The notes: generated from the letters alone by a model not told the origin. A stretch of 36,311 nucleotides of DNA from Acidobacteriota bacterium (GCA_022842985.1 JALHON010000013.1:1-36311), one strand, 5' to 3'. Shown: positions 25,895 through 33,573, counted from the stretch's first letter. Made by a program: numbers and translations.

Positions 25895-26472
25895 GGCCGC
25901 TGACGCACGATGGCGCAGCCCACAGCGGGGGCGTGCGGCCGTGTCACCGGACGCCCGTCGAGCACCGCCGCCAGCGCCTCGTCGAGATCGTGGGTAGTGG
26001 CGACCGGCCGATCGACGCCGAAGTCGCTGTAACGATCGTCGATGCGCCCGTGGTAGCGCAGCCGGCCCTCGCCGTCGAACACCGCGGCCTCGGGCGTCAC
26101 CGTCGCGCGCGCCGTGTCAGCGAGCGCCCGCACCGTGTCGAGCACCACGGGCAAGCCATACGAGAACGCTTCCGCGTGTCCCTTCACGGCGGCTGGCAGC
26201 TCGCCCTCATTCGGATAGACGAGCCAGAACCGCACGCCCCTGGCGCTGTAGCGCTCCGCCAGCCGGCGCACGGCGGGCGCGTAACGATCGGAGATCGGGC
26301 ACTCGACAGCCGTAAACAGCAGCACGGTGGCCGGCGACGCGGGATCGACGGGCGTCACGGCGCGGCCGGCCAGATCGCGCACACCGGTCTGCGCCTGCAC
26401 GCCGGCCACGGGGGCGGCCAGCATCAGCCCCGCCGCCACGAGCCACGCCCGCATGCCCGATGCGCGCATCAC
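25891..26472 (-). CDS. Secreted thioredoxin-fold (redoxin) protein with CxxS active site
   Basis: 193 aa. The signal peptide (MRAWLVAAGLMLAAPVAGVQAQ) is followed by a thioredoxin fold: VLLFTAVECPISDRYAPAVRRL contains CPIS in place of CxxC, and TPEAAVFDGEGRLRYHGRIDDRY has the cis-Pro strand region and the redoxin C-terminal strand. A CxxS site can bind or isomerize thiols but cannot by itself perform a full dithiol reduction. The only other mature cysteine is near the C-terminus (AVGCAIV). The start is taken at GTG 26472 because a TATACT -10 ends exactly 6 bases before it; ATGs at 26469 and 26454 are alternatives. Its stop overlaps the start of the cytochrome/monooxygenase gene, so the two are one operon and it may help mature or reduce that enzyme. 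Confidence 0.82.
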   Translation of the reverse strand: MMRASGMRAWLVAAGLMLAAPVAGVQAQTGVRDLAGRAVTPVDPASPATVLLFTAVECPISDRYAPAVRRLAERYSARGVRFWLVYPNEGELPAAVKGHAEAFSYGLPVVLDTVRALADTARATVTPEAAVFDGEGRLRYHGRIDDRYSDFGVDRPVATTHDLDEALAAVLDGRPVTRPHAPAVGCAIVRQRP

Positions 26473-26478
26473 GAGTCG

Positions 26479-26484
26479 AGTATA
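26479..26484 (-). promoter_or_regulatory. -10 element (TATACT) of the redoxin-monooxygenase operon
   Basis: On the minus strand TATACT is followed by 6 bases (CGACTC) and then GTG. No Shine-Dalgarno fits. This is a leaderless-type arrangement and helps fix the start codon. Confidence 0.6.
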
Positions 26485-26501
26485 GCGCCGCCATGCGCCT
26501 G

Positions 26502-26540
26502 AAAAAACGACGGGGCGGACCGTGTGGTCCGCCCCGTCGT
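26502..26540 (-). terminator. Intrinsic terminator after the TonB-dependent receptor gene
   Basis: A perfect 15-bp stem (26507-26521 with 26526-26540) has a GTGT loop. On the minus strand it is followed by a run of six T residues (A-tract 26502-26507 on the plus strand, its last A pairing in the stem). This is a textbook Rho-independent terminator for the receptor gene, which ends at 26597. Confidence 0.93.
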
Positions 26541-26596
26541 CTGTATACGTTTCTTCCGTGAAACCCGGCCCCCCCTTGGGAACCGAGCCCCGGCCT

Positions 26597-29593
26597 TTAC
26601 CAGGTCGTCTCGACGCCGATCCGGAACAACCGGCCCTGGAGGATGGTCGTCGGCCGCAGGTAGGCGGCGGTGCCGAACTGCGCCGTGGCCACCGTGGACC
26701 AGCGGTCGCTGTTCGTGGCGTTGAACACATCCATCTTGGGGGCGATCCGCATGCCCCGCACGGTGAAGGTCTTCGCCAGCGACAGGTCCAGCTGGTTGAT
26801 GCGCGGCATGTACTCCGTCTGCGGCGCGCGCAGCGGAACGTTGAGCGTCGCGGTCGTCAGATTGGGGATGACCAGCTCACCCGGACGGCACGGCCCCGTG
26901 CAGTTGGCGGCGTAGCGGGTGTTCCGGGTGATCTGCCAGAACGTGCCCTGGCCCATCGGCGTTGCGAAGCCCGTGCCGAACGTGAAGACCCCATACGGGA
27001 TCGCCTCAGTTCCGATCACGTAGCCGTTGAGGCTCTGCAGCGCCATGCCCAGGATGAACCCGTAGGGCAGCGGATACGTGCCGGCGACCTTGAACTGCTT
27101 CAGCCACGGCAGCCCGTTCTGCGACTGGTCGCAGAAGACGGTGAAGTTCGGATCGGTGCCGGCGCTGCAGGTGTTCGACAGCGTCCGCTCGAGGTTGAAG
27201 GCGCCGAAGATCCGCGCGCCGCGGCCGGGACGGGCGTTGAAGCCGATCTCGAAGCCGTTGTAGACGCGCGTGATGTCCGGGTCGTGCACGTCGACGTTCT
27301 GCACCGCCGTCAGGAACTGCGGCTTCACGTTGTAGGCCGGGATGATCGAGCCGTCGATCGGGCTCACGACGTCGACGCGGTCGAAGCTGTCGAAGTTGCG
27401 CAGCACGTTGTTGCGCTCGGTGATGTCGGTGAAGCGGTTGTGGTACCACTCCGCCGTCAGCGTCAGCTTGTTCCACAGTTCCTGCGTGGCGCCGAGGTTG
27501 AACGAGTACTGGCCCGGACGCTGGATGTTGGGGTCGGGCGTCGACAGGGCGCGACGGCCGAAGTTCGCCGGCAGCTGCCCGAGGTTGATCTCGCAGCCAG
27601 GCGTGAGGAACGTGCAGCCACGCTCACCCTGGGCGATGTCGTCGCCGTTGAGATCCTGCCAGGCCAGGGTCGCGGTCGTCAGGGCGGTCGGGCTGTAGAG
27701 CTGCGCGAGACCGGTCGTCTGCGCCGTCATGAAGCGGTTGAGCCCGGTGCGGATGGCGGTCTTGCCGTTGCCGAAGATGTCCCACACGACCGACAGGCGC
27801 GGCGAGAAGTCGCTCCACGTGGGCACGGGGATGTCGTCGTAGGCGGGCGAGTCGGCGAAGCGGCCAACCTGCGCGCTCTGGCCCACGATGCTCTGCGCCA
27901 GCCGGTCGTAGCGCACGCCGTAGTTGATCGTGAAGTTGTTCAGCCGCCACGAGTCCTGCGCGAAGATCGCGAACTGGCCGTCCATGTTCTCCTGCACCTC
28001 GAGCGGCGTGTTCAGCACGGTGACCTGCTGCGGCACGCCGTTGTTGTAGGTCTGGTACAGATCGGCGTTGGCGTTGTTGTAGCGGCGGAAGATGCCCCAG
28101 CCGTAGTGGATGCCGGCCTTCATCGTGTGCGAGCCGGTCACGCGTGACAGGGCCGCCGTCAGGTTGTAGCGATCGGGATAGTTGCCGAGCTGCGCCGACG
28201 AGGCGTTCCAGAGGAAGTCGGTGCTCAGGTCGTTCTTGCGGACGTTGCGGAACCACTCGGGCGTGCCGCGTTCGGCGAAGATGCCGTCCTGATACAGGTT
28301 GTCGTAGCGCTCGCGGTTGAACGAGAAGCCGGTCTCGAGCAGCAGGCTCGAGGTCAGCGTCGACGTCCACTTGGCCGAGCCGGTCGCGAAGATCGGGGTG
28401 TTCCACACGACCGAGGCAGTGCGGGGGTCGGTGTTCGCGCCCATCGCCGCCGCGCGCAGACGCAGGGCGCGGTCGTAGTAGACGGCGAACTTGTTCTTCT
28501 GCGACACCTGCCAGGTGAGGCGCAGAATCGGGTTGTCCATCTTCTCAGGCGATTCGCCCTGCTCGCAGGCGATCGCGCCCGACAGGCACTGCGCAAACGC
28601 CTGCGGCGCCGGCACGTTGGTCGGGAGATTGAACGTGTTGGGGACGAACTTGTCGTAGCGGGCGCGGCGGTAGGCGCCGAAGAACCACAGCTTGTCCTTG
28701 ACGATCGGGCCGCCCTGTTCGAGGTTGAACTCGAAGAAGTTCGACACGCGGTCGACGTTGCGGACGCCGAGACCTTCCAGCTCAGGGGTGAGGTTGTCGC
28801 CCTGCCAGGAGGCGGGGCTCTGCAGATACTTGAGGCCGCCGGCGAACCGGTTGCCGCCGTCCTTCGGCACGAGGTTCAGGTTGACGCCGCCCGTCATCGT
28901 CTCCGAGTTGCCGCCGGAGGTCATGTAGACGGCTTCCTGCGTCATCGCCTCGTTGTGGTAGGCGTTGACGGCGCCGTCGCCCATGAGGCCGTTGGTCATG
29001 AGGCCGTCGACCATCACGATGGTCTGCGCCGAACCGGTGCCGCGGACGAAGAAGTAGGTCTGCTGCATGGCGCGCGACCCGCCCACGTCGGGCTGGTTGA
29101 AGGTGACGCCTGGGATGAGCTGGCCGAGGCCCTGGATGGTACGCGCCGTGGGCACGGAGTCGAGCACGTCGCGCGACAGTACCTGCTGCTTCACGTTGCT
29201 CTGCACGTCCACGAGCGGCGACTGGCCCGACACGGTCACGGATTCCTGCAGGGTGCCGACGGCGAGATCCGCATTGATCGTGGCCACGAAGTTCGAGGGC
29301 AGCTCGAGTTCGCGCTTGATCACGTTGAAGCCCTGCAACGTGAAGGTGAGCACGTACTTGCCGGGCCGCAGGTCGATCATGCGGTAGGCCCCGTTTTCGT
29401 CGGTCACCGCCGTGCGCACCTTCTCGATGAGGGCTTCACTTGCGGCTTCGACCGACACACCGGGCATCACGGCGCCCGTTTCGTCCTTCACCACACCACT
29501 GATGGCACTCTGAGCGTAGGCGGGAGCAGAGAAGAGTCCAGCTCCCACGAACGCCAGGCACAGCGCCAACGCTAGCCTGGTCCTAATCGACAT
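26597..29593 (-). CDS. TonB-dependent outer-membrane receptor with N-terminal carboxypeptidase-regulatory-like domain
   Basis: 998 aa. The signal peptide (LALALCLAFVGAGLFSAPAYAQ) is followed by a carboxypeptidase-regulatory-like beta-sandwich (residues ~29-110, ISGVVKDETGAVMPGVSV to YVLTFTLQGF). A TonB plug follows (~115-240, with SVTVSGQSPLVDVQS and SVPTARTIQGLGQLIPGV), then a long beta-barrel ending LQGRLFRIGVETTW with a terminal aromatic residue. Such Oar/SusC-like receptors take up or bind large substrates at the outer membrane using TonB energy. No classic N-terminal TonB box was identified. GGAGG lies 8 bases before the ATG, and TTGACT-17-TAGCCT lies upstream. The substrate is unknown; the nearest genes encode copper/haem proteins, but no co-transcription is visible because it has its own promoter and terminator. 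Confidence 0.92.
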   Translation of the reverse strand: MSIRTRLALALCLAFVGAGLFSAPAYAQSAISGVVKDETGAVMPGVSVEAASEALIEKVRTAVTDENGAYRMIDLRPGKYVLTFTLQGFNVIKRELELPSNFVATINADLAVGTLQESVTVSGQSPLVDVQSNVKQQVLSRDVLDSVPTARTIQGLGQLIPGVTFNQPDVGGSRAMQQTYFFVRGTGSAQTIVMVDGLMTNGLMGDGAVNAYHNEAMTQEAVYMTSGGNSETMTGGVNLNLVPKDGGNRFAGGLKYLQSPASWQGDNLTPELEGLGVRNVDRVSNFFEFNLEQGGPIVKDKLWFFGAYRRARYDKFVPNTFNLPTNVPAPQAFAQCLSGAIACEQGESPEKMDNPILRLTWQVSQKNKFAVYYDRALRLRAAAMGANTDPRTASVVWNTPIFATGSAKWTSTLTSSLLLETGFSFNRERYDNLYQDGIFAERGTPEWFRNVRKNDLSTDFLWNASSAQLGNYPDRYNLTAALSRVTGSHTMKAGIHYGWGIFRRYNNANADLYQTYNNGVPQQVTVLNTPLEVQENMDGQFAIFAQDSWRLNNFTINYGVRYDRLAQSIVGQSAQVGRFADSPAYDDIPVPTWSDFSPRLSVVWDIFGNGKTAIRTGLNRFMTAQTTGLAQLYSPTALTTATLAWQDLNGDDIAQGERGCTFLTPGCEINLGQLPANFGRRALSTPDPNIQRPGQYSFNLGATQELWNKLTLTAEWYHNRFTDITERNNVLRNFDSFDRVDVVSPIDGSIIPAYNVKPQFLTAVQNVDVHDPDITRVYNGFEIGFNARPGRGARIFGAFNLERTLSNTCSAGTDPNFTVFCDQSQNGLPWLKQFKVAGTYPLPYGFILGMALQSLNGYVIGTEAIPYGVFTFGTGFATPMGQGTFWQITRNTRYAANCTGPCRPGELVIPNLTTATLNVPLRAPQTEYMPRINQLDLSLAKTFTVRGMRIAPKMDVFNATNSDRWSTVATAQFGTAAYLRPTTILQGRLFRIGVETTW

Positions 29594-29670
29594 GCTTCAA
29601 ACCTCCAAGTGCGAACAACCACCGGATCCGGCGCGACACGAACCGGAATGCGAAGTTCGCGCCGCGTCAT

Positions 29671-29699
29671 AGGCTACAGACGTCACGCGCATGAGTCAA
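29671..29699 (-). promoter_or_regulatory. Promoter of the TonB-dependent receptor (TTGACT-17-TAGCCT)
   Basis: On the minus strand TTGACT (29699-29694) is followed by a 17-bp spacer and TAGCCT (29676-29671). The expected leader is about 70 bases and contains GGAGG (29606-29602), 8 bases from the ATG. Confidence 0.6.
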
Positions 29700-29820
29700 C
29701 GGCGAAACGCCGAAAACGCCTGAAAAACAAGGGTTTTAATGCATGCCCGGCGTCGATAGCATCGATTACGCGTATCAACAATCAAAGACAATCCATCGCA
29801 TTGGACGACGCGATGGAGCG
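29700..29820. other. AT-rich non-coding stretch upstream of the receptor promoter
   Basis: This stretch is much less GC-rich than its surroundings and holds no gene. Visible symmetry: CCATCGC/GCGATGG (29793-29799 and 29810-29816), TACGCGTA (29767-29774), GGCG/CGCC (29701-29711) and a local AAAAC/GTTTT. It lies between the terminator of the 286-aa protein gene and the receptor promoter, so it may hold operator or UP-element sequence for the receptor. Confidence 0.4.
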
Positions 29821-29857
29821 AAAAACAAAAAGCCGGTCGGTGCGAAACCGACCGGCT
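29821..29857 (-). terminator. Intrinsic terminator after the 286-aa secreted protein gene
   Basis: A perfect 11-bp stem AGCCGGTCGGT (29831-29841) / ACCGACCGGCT (29847-29857) has a 5-base GCGAA loop. The plus-strand A-rich tract at 29821-29830 becomes a T-tract on the minus strand. It ends transcription of the gene stopping at 29913. Confidence 0.9.
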
Positions 29858-29912
29858 GGGCCCAGCACGACATTCCCGCTTCGGCGCAGTGACATGCGCC
29901 GCAACGGCTGAG

Positions 29913-30773
29913 CTACTTGATCGTGACCTTCACGTAGGCGTTGGTCCAGCAGCACTGGAAGCCGCCGCCGCCTTCACCCGAGTTGTCGTTCGCCTGCGCG
30001 CGCAGCGTGTACTCGCCGGGCGCCGTGAACGTGGCCGTCGTCGTGGACTTCCCATCCGCGCCGATCTTCGGGCGCTGCTCGGCGATCTTCACGTCGCCGC
30101 CGGCGGGCCCGCGATGCAGATGCCACGACTGCACGAGACGCGGCGTGCGGCTGGCTTGCGCCGGGTTCTCGCCTTCTTCGGTGTGCATGTCGTCGGTCGT
30201 GAACACTTCGAGCGTCACCGGCTGCCCCACCGTGCCGGTCAGCGTCTGCGCGGTTTCCACCGGCGGGCCGGTGAACGTCTTGCCGTTCGGCGTGAACTTC
30301 AGCACCGGCGGCGTGTTGCCCTCGCCCATGTCCTTGAACGGCTCGATCTGATAATCGGGGATGAGCCCCACCGGTACCGAGGCCGGCTTGCCGTTGGCCA
30401 CGATCGTCCAGGTGTAGCGCTTGTCCTTGCCGAAGTCCTTCGGCACCTTGATGGCGAACACGCCCCAGCCACGGCGCGGCGTGAAGCGCGTGGGCTGCCC
30501 CAGATCAGGTCCGCCCGGCTCGACGCGGTTGTTCGGGCCGACCGGAATGTCGAGCGTCTGCTTCTGGTTGCGGTTGAAGTACCCGAGCAGCAGGTTGTAG
30601 CTGCCGTCGGGGTTCTGGTACCACCCCTCGAAAGCGGGATAGACCTGCTGACCGCTGTCCTTGAGCGCCTCGAGCGGCAGCTGCCGGCCCTCGGGCGCCG
30701 CAAGGGCAAGAGCCACGCCGGCGGCGACCACCGCCGCGGGCGCGATCGCGCGAAGCGAGAAGAAACGAGTCAT
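29913..30773 (-). CDS. Secreted beta-rich protein of unknown function
   Basis: 286 aa from the ATG at 30773, with GGAG 8 bases upstream (a GTG at 30782 is also in frame). The signal peptide (AVVAAGVALALAAPEG) leads to a beta-sandwich-like domain (YPAFEGWYQNPDGSYNLLLG at ~46-65) and a second Ig/PKD-like domain (from ~VETAQTLTGTVGQPVTLEVF) with FTAPGEYTLRAQANDNSG. The C-terminus, FQCCWTNAYVKVTIK, has adjacent cysteines in an aromatic setting and looks like a strongly conserved family mark; I cannot name the family. The neighbours are a cytochrome/copper monooxygenase gene upstream and a TonB receptor downstream. A terminator lies between it and the upstream gene, very close to its start. Confidence 0.78.
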   Translation of the reverse strand: MTRFFSLRAIAPAAVVAAGVALALAAPEGRQLPLEALKDSGQQVYPAFEGWYQNPDGSYNLLLGYFNRNQKQTLDIPVGPNNRVEPGGPDLGQPTRFTPRRGWGVFAIKVPKDFGKDKRYTWTIVANGKPASVPVGLIPDYQIEPFKDMGEGNTPPVLKFTPNGKTFTGPPVETAQTLTGTVGQPVTLEVFTTDDMHTEEGENPAQASRTPRLVQSWHLHRGPAGGDVKIAEQRPKIGADGKSTTTATFTAPGEYTLRAQANDNSGEGGGGFQCCWTNAYVKVTIK

Positions 30774-30790
30774 TGCCTGCACTCCATCAC

Positions 30791-30828
30791 AAAGAAAACG
30801 GGGGTGCCGCCCTTCGACAGCACCCCCG
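30791..30828 (-). terminator. Intrinsic terminator after the second cytochrome/monooxygenase gene
   Basis: CGGGGGTGC (30799-30807) and GCACCCCCG (30820-30828) form a 9-bp stem with a 12-base loop, followed on the minus strand by TTTTCTTT. It sits between the stop at 30869 and the next gene's ATG at 30773, ending only 18 bases before that ATG, so it could also act as an attenuator for it. Confidence 0.82.
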
Positions 30829-30868
30829 CTGAGATCCTTCGTCCTTCACAGAGCGACCGCTCCGCGGC

Positions 30869-32218
30869 CTACTGCTGCTGACGGTCCGAGGTGGTCGCCG
30901 TCTTGGCCTTGCGCTTCTCGACTTCGACCTTGAAGTCGGCGTCGTCCATGTAGGTGATGTTCACCCACGCGTGCGCCATTTCGTCGACGGTGCGATCGCC
31001 CCAGCCCACCCACTGATTCGGATCAGGGTTGTTCTTGTTGGCGGCGGTGTTGTCGTGCCACGAGGTGATGCGCAGGATCGTGCCCTTCGGCAGGAGCGGC
31101 GCCGCGTCGTCGGCGTAGACGTAGTTGGTGTGCCAGTTGAAGCTGTAGTCGCTCACCTGGCTGAGCATCTGCGTCTGCCCGGTGGGCAGAATCGCTTCCA
31201 TCGACATGGCCTTGCCGCGCAGGTGCATGTGCGGCTGGAAGTTCTCGACGCGGCCGGCCTTCTTCATCACGTGGAAGCCCTGGGTGACGCTCAGGGAGTT
31301 CGGGGCGATGTCGAGGGCGCGGTTGCCGCCGGTGATGCCGCTGAAGAGTGCCAGCGTCTGGCGGAACTTCGGCTCCTGGCCCTTCGGGTAGAAGTAGATG
31401 CCGAGTTCGACCGAGTCGGTGATGTCCTCACCCACGGCGTGGTAGTGGATGTCCCACACGATCTTCGAGCCGGGCTTCATGAGCTTGCCCGAGCCCTCGC
31501 GCATGATCTCGCCCTGCTTGCCGACGGCCCATTCCATGAAGAGGCCCGGGCCCGGATCGTCGCCGCCGGCGGCGGCCGAGTTGCCGGTCTCGCCGTCGTC
31601 CTGCTGCAGACGCGCCAGCGCGTGGTGCGTGATCTTGCGGCCCGGCACGGTCGAGGGACGCATCTCGATGGCACGCACCCAGCGCTCTTCGGTGAGGCCC
31701 GTGGCCTGCACCGGCTTGTACCAGGCGTCCATCGCGTTGCCCTTCTGCGTGTAGGCGGGCGACTTGATGATGAGGTCGGGCTTGCCGTAGAGCTTCTCGA
31801 AGTTCCAGCCGTCGTTCACCGGCCACTCGATGGCCTTCGGCATGTCCTTCATGTCGCCCTTCGGCGCGCCGGCGGCCACCCACTTGACGATCGTGTCGAT
31901 CTCGGCGTCGGAGAGCGAGCGGTCGTTTTCGAAGTGCTGGATGCCGAGCGACTTGTCGATGTGCCAGGGCGGCATCTGCCGCGTCTGCACACGGTCACGA
32001 ATCGAGCGCGCCCAGGGACGCGACTGCTCGTAGGTGACGAGGGACATGGGGGCGATCGAATCGGGCCGGTGGCACGACTCGCACTTCGCCTGGAAGATCG
32101 GCGCGACGTCCTTCGTGAACGTCGGGGCGTTCGCGGCACTCTGCGCGAACGAGGGCACTGCCATCAACGCTGTCATCGCAAACGCGCCCGCGAGCGGACG
32201 GTACTGACCGTAGGTCAT
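30869..32218 (-). CDS. Secreted cytochrome c - copper monooxygenase (PHM/DBH-like) fusion
   Basis: 449 aa from the ATG at 32218, with GGAGGA 7 bases upstream and a signal peptide ending FAQSAANA. The haem motif is Cys46-x2-Cys49-His50 (CESCH), followed by MPPWH. The copper monooxygenase core has the same ligand pattern as the 714-aa paralogue: His198/His199 (ITHHAL), His258/His260 (DIHYH), His330-x-His332 (QPHMHLRGK) and Met414 (VDEMAH). The DEM motif equals the copper-ligand methionine in dopamine beta-hydroxylase and PHM. It lacks the TPR tail and ends in a charged Lys/Gln-rich tail. A TGGAAA-18-TAAGAT promoter lies upstream and its own terminator downstream. Its substrate is unknown; the fused haem could replace ascorbate as electron donor (inference). 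Confidence 0.87.
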   Translation of the reverse strand: MTYGQYRPLAGAFAMTALMAVPSFAQSAANAPTFTKDVAPIFQAKCESCHRPDSIAPMSLVTYEQSRPWARSIRDRVQTRQMPPWHIDKSLGIQHFENDRSLSDAEIDTIVKWVAAGAPKGDMKDMPKAIEWPVNDGWNFEKLYGKPDLIIKSPAYTQKGNAMDAWYKPVQATGLTEERWVRAIEMRPSTVPGRKITHHALARLQQDDGETGNSAAAGGDDPGPGLFMEWAVGKQGEIMREGSGKLMKPGSKIVWDIHYHAVGEDITDSVELGIYFYPKGQEPKFRQTLALFSGITGGNRALDIAPNSLSVTQGFHVMKKAGRVENFQPHMHLRGKAMSMEAILPTGQTQMLSQVSDYSFNWHTNYVYADDAAPLLPKGTILRITSWHDNTAANKNNPDPNQWVGWGDRTVDEMAHAWVNITYMDDADFKVEVEKRKAKTATTSDRQQQ

Positions 32219-32262
32219 TGCTCGGTCCTCCAAAACGTGAGACGCCAGAGACTGGATGAGGA

Positions 32263-32292
32263 ATCTTACCCGTATATCGGCGAAAATTTCCA
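32263..32292 (-). promoter_or_regulatory. Candidate promoter of the 449-aa cytochrome/monooxygenase gene
   Basis: On the minus strand TGGAAA (32292-32287), an 18-bp spacer and TAAGAT (32268-32263) precede the gene. The predicted leader is about 38 bases and includes GGAGGA. The -35 matches consensus only partly. Confidence 0.4.
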
Positions 32293-32390
32293 CTCCCATC
32301 AGCCGCGCACATGACATCTGCCTGCCGCATGGAACGAGCGGTCAATCCGCATCGATTCCGGCCGGCGCCCCGGGGCCCGGACGGGCGAAA

Positions 32391-33551
32391 TCAGGCCAGT
32401 TTTCGCAGAATCAGGCACTTCAGGTACTTGGTCTCGGGGACGCCGAGCAGTACCGGGTGGTCGCGCCCCTGCGTGCGCTGCTCGACCACCGAGACGAGGC
32501 TGCCGGCATCACACGCCGCCGCGTGCACCACCTCGGCGAACATCTCCTCACTCACGTGGTGGGAACAGGAGCACGTCACGAGGATGCCGCCGGGCTCGAG
32601 CAGGCGCAGCGCCCGCAGGTTGATGTCCTTGTAGCCCGAGAGCGCCTTCTCGACCGAGGCCTTGTTCTTGGCGAACGCCGGCGGATCGAGCACCACCGTC
32701 TCGTAGCGCGCGCCGGCTTTTTCCAGGCGGCGCAGTTCGTCGAACGCATTCGCCTCGCGGGCCTGCACGTGCGGTAGCCGGTTCTTCACCGCGTTCGACG
32801 CGATCGTCGCGACGGCGTCGGCCGAGACGTCGAGCGCTTCGACGCTCGAACACGCCGCCGCGAGCGCCAGCGCGAAGCCCCCGTGGTAACTGAACGCGTC
32901 GAGCAGCCGGCCGCGCGCGTATCCCGCCGCCGCCGCGTGGTTCTCGCGCTGGTCGAGGAAGAGCCCGGTCTTCTGTCCGCCGTGCACATCGACGTCGTAC
33001 TCGACGGCGCCTTCGTGCACGGCCACCCGCGCCGGCACCTCGCCGTGCAGCACCGTGACTCGCGACTCGAGCCCTTCGAGCTGGCGCACGCGCGGATCGT
33101 TGCGCTCGACGATGCCGGCGGCACCGGTCAGGTCCACGAGCAGCTTCGTGAGCACGGGCAGCAGGCGGTCGGAACCCTGGGAGAGCGTCTGCAGGACGAG
33201 AACATCGCCGTAGCGATCCACGATGATCGACGGCAGCAGATCGGCTTCACCGTGCACGAGCCGGAAGGCGGAGCCGTCGATGCCGAGCGTGGCGCGGAAC
33301 CCGATCGCCGCTTCGAGGCGGGCGCGCCAGAACGCCTCGTCCACGGGGCGATCGTCGCGGGTCACCATGCGCAGCGCGATCTGCGAGCGATCGCTGAAGA
33401 ACGCCTGCCCGAGCACACGGTCGCGCGCCCCGCGTACGGTGACGACCTCACCACCGGCGGCGCCAGCGGCATCGACGTCCGAACGATAGATCCAGGGATG
33501 GCCGTGGCGCAGACGGGCTTCCCCACGCGGCGAGATCGAAACAGCGGCCAT
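32391..33551 (-). CDS. rlmI: 23S rRNA (cytosine-C5) methyltransferase RlmI-like
   Basis: 386 aa. It methylates a cytosine of 23S rRNA (C1962 in E. coli) using SAM. The N-terminal PUA domain (AAVSISPRGEARLRHGHPWIY to ~70) is followed by a linker domain (VDRYGDVLVLQTLSQG, GIVERND) and a Rossmann methyltransferase domain with FLDQREN, LLDAFSYHGGFAL (the SAM-binding loop, ~217-229), DPPAF (289-293) and TCSCSHH (326-332), which includes the catalytic-cysteine region. The ATG at 33551 is chosen because the PUA domain begins there and TACACT ends 6 bases before it. It diverges from rpiB across 22 bp. Confidence 0.9.
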   Translation of the reverse strand: MAAVSISPRGEARLRHGHPWIYRSDVDAAGAAGGEVVTVRGARDRVLGQAFFSDRSQIALRMVTRDDRPVDEAFWRARLEAAIGFRATLGIDGSAFRLVHGEADLLPSIIVDRYGDVLVLQTLSQGSDRLLPVLTKLLVDLTGAAGIVERNDPRVRQLEGLESRVTVLHGEVPARVAVHEGAVEYDVDVHGGQKTGLFLDQRENHAAAAGYARGRLLDAFSYHGGFALALAAACSSVEALDVSADAVATIASNAVKNRLPHVQAREANAFDELRRLEKAGARYETVVLDPPAFAKNKASVEKALSGYKDINLRALRLLEPGGILVTCSCSHHVSEEMFAEVVHAAACDAGSLVSVVEQRTQGRDHPVLLGVPETKYLKCLILRKLA

Positions 33552-33557
33552 CCCGCT

Positions 33558-33567
33558 AGTGTACAAT
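33558..33567. promoter_or_regulatory. Overlapping divergent -10 elements of rlmI and rpiB
   Basis: On the minus strand TACACT (33563-33558) ends 6 bases before the rlmI ATG. On the plus strand TACAAT (33562-33567) ends 6 bases before the rpiB ATG. The two hexamers overlap by two bases. Neither gap holds a Shine-Dalgarno, so both mRNAs should be leaderless, and only one polymerase at a time could open this site. Confidence 0.65.
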
Positions 33568-33573
33568 CTCGGC

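Noticed and set aside
26521-26528. GTGTGG in the loop of the receptor terminator
   Set aside because: It is part of a perfect hairpin with a T-tract, which explains the sequence fully.
29889-32314. Long plus-strand frames (330 and 447 codons)
   Set aside because: They are antisense to the 286-aa protein and the cytochrome/monooxygenase, which have signal peptides, haem and copper motifs, Shine-Dalgarno sequences and terminators in the correct orientation.
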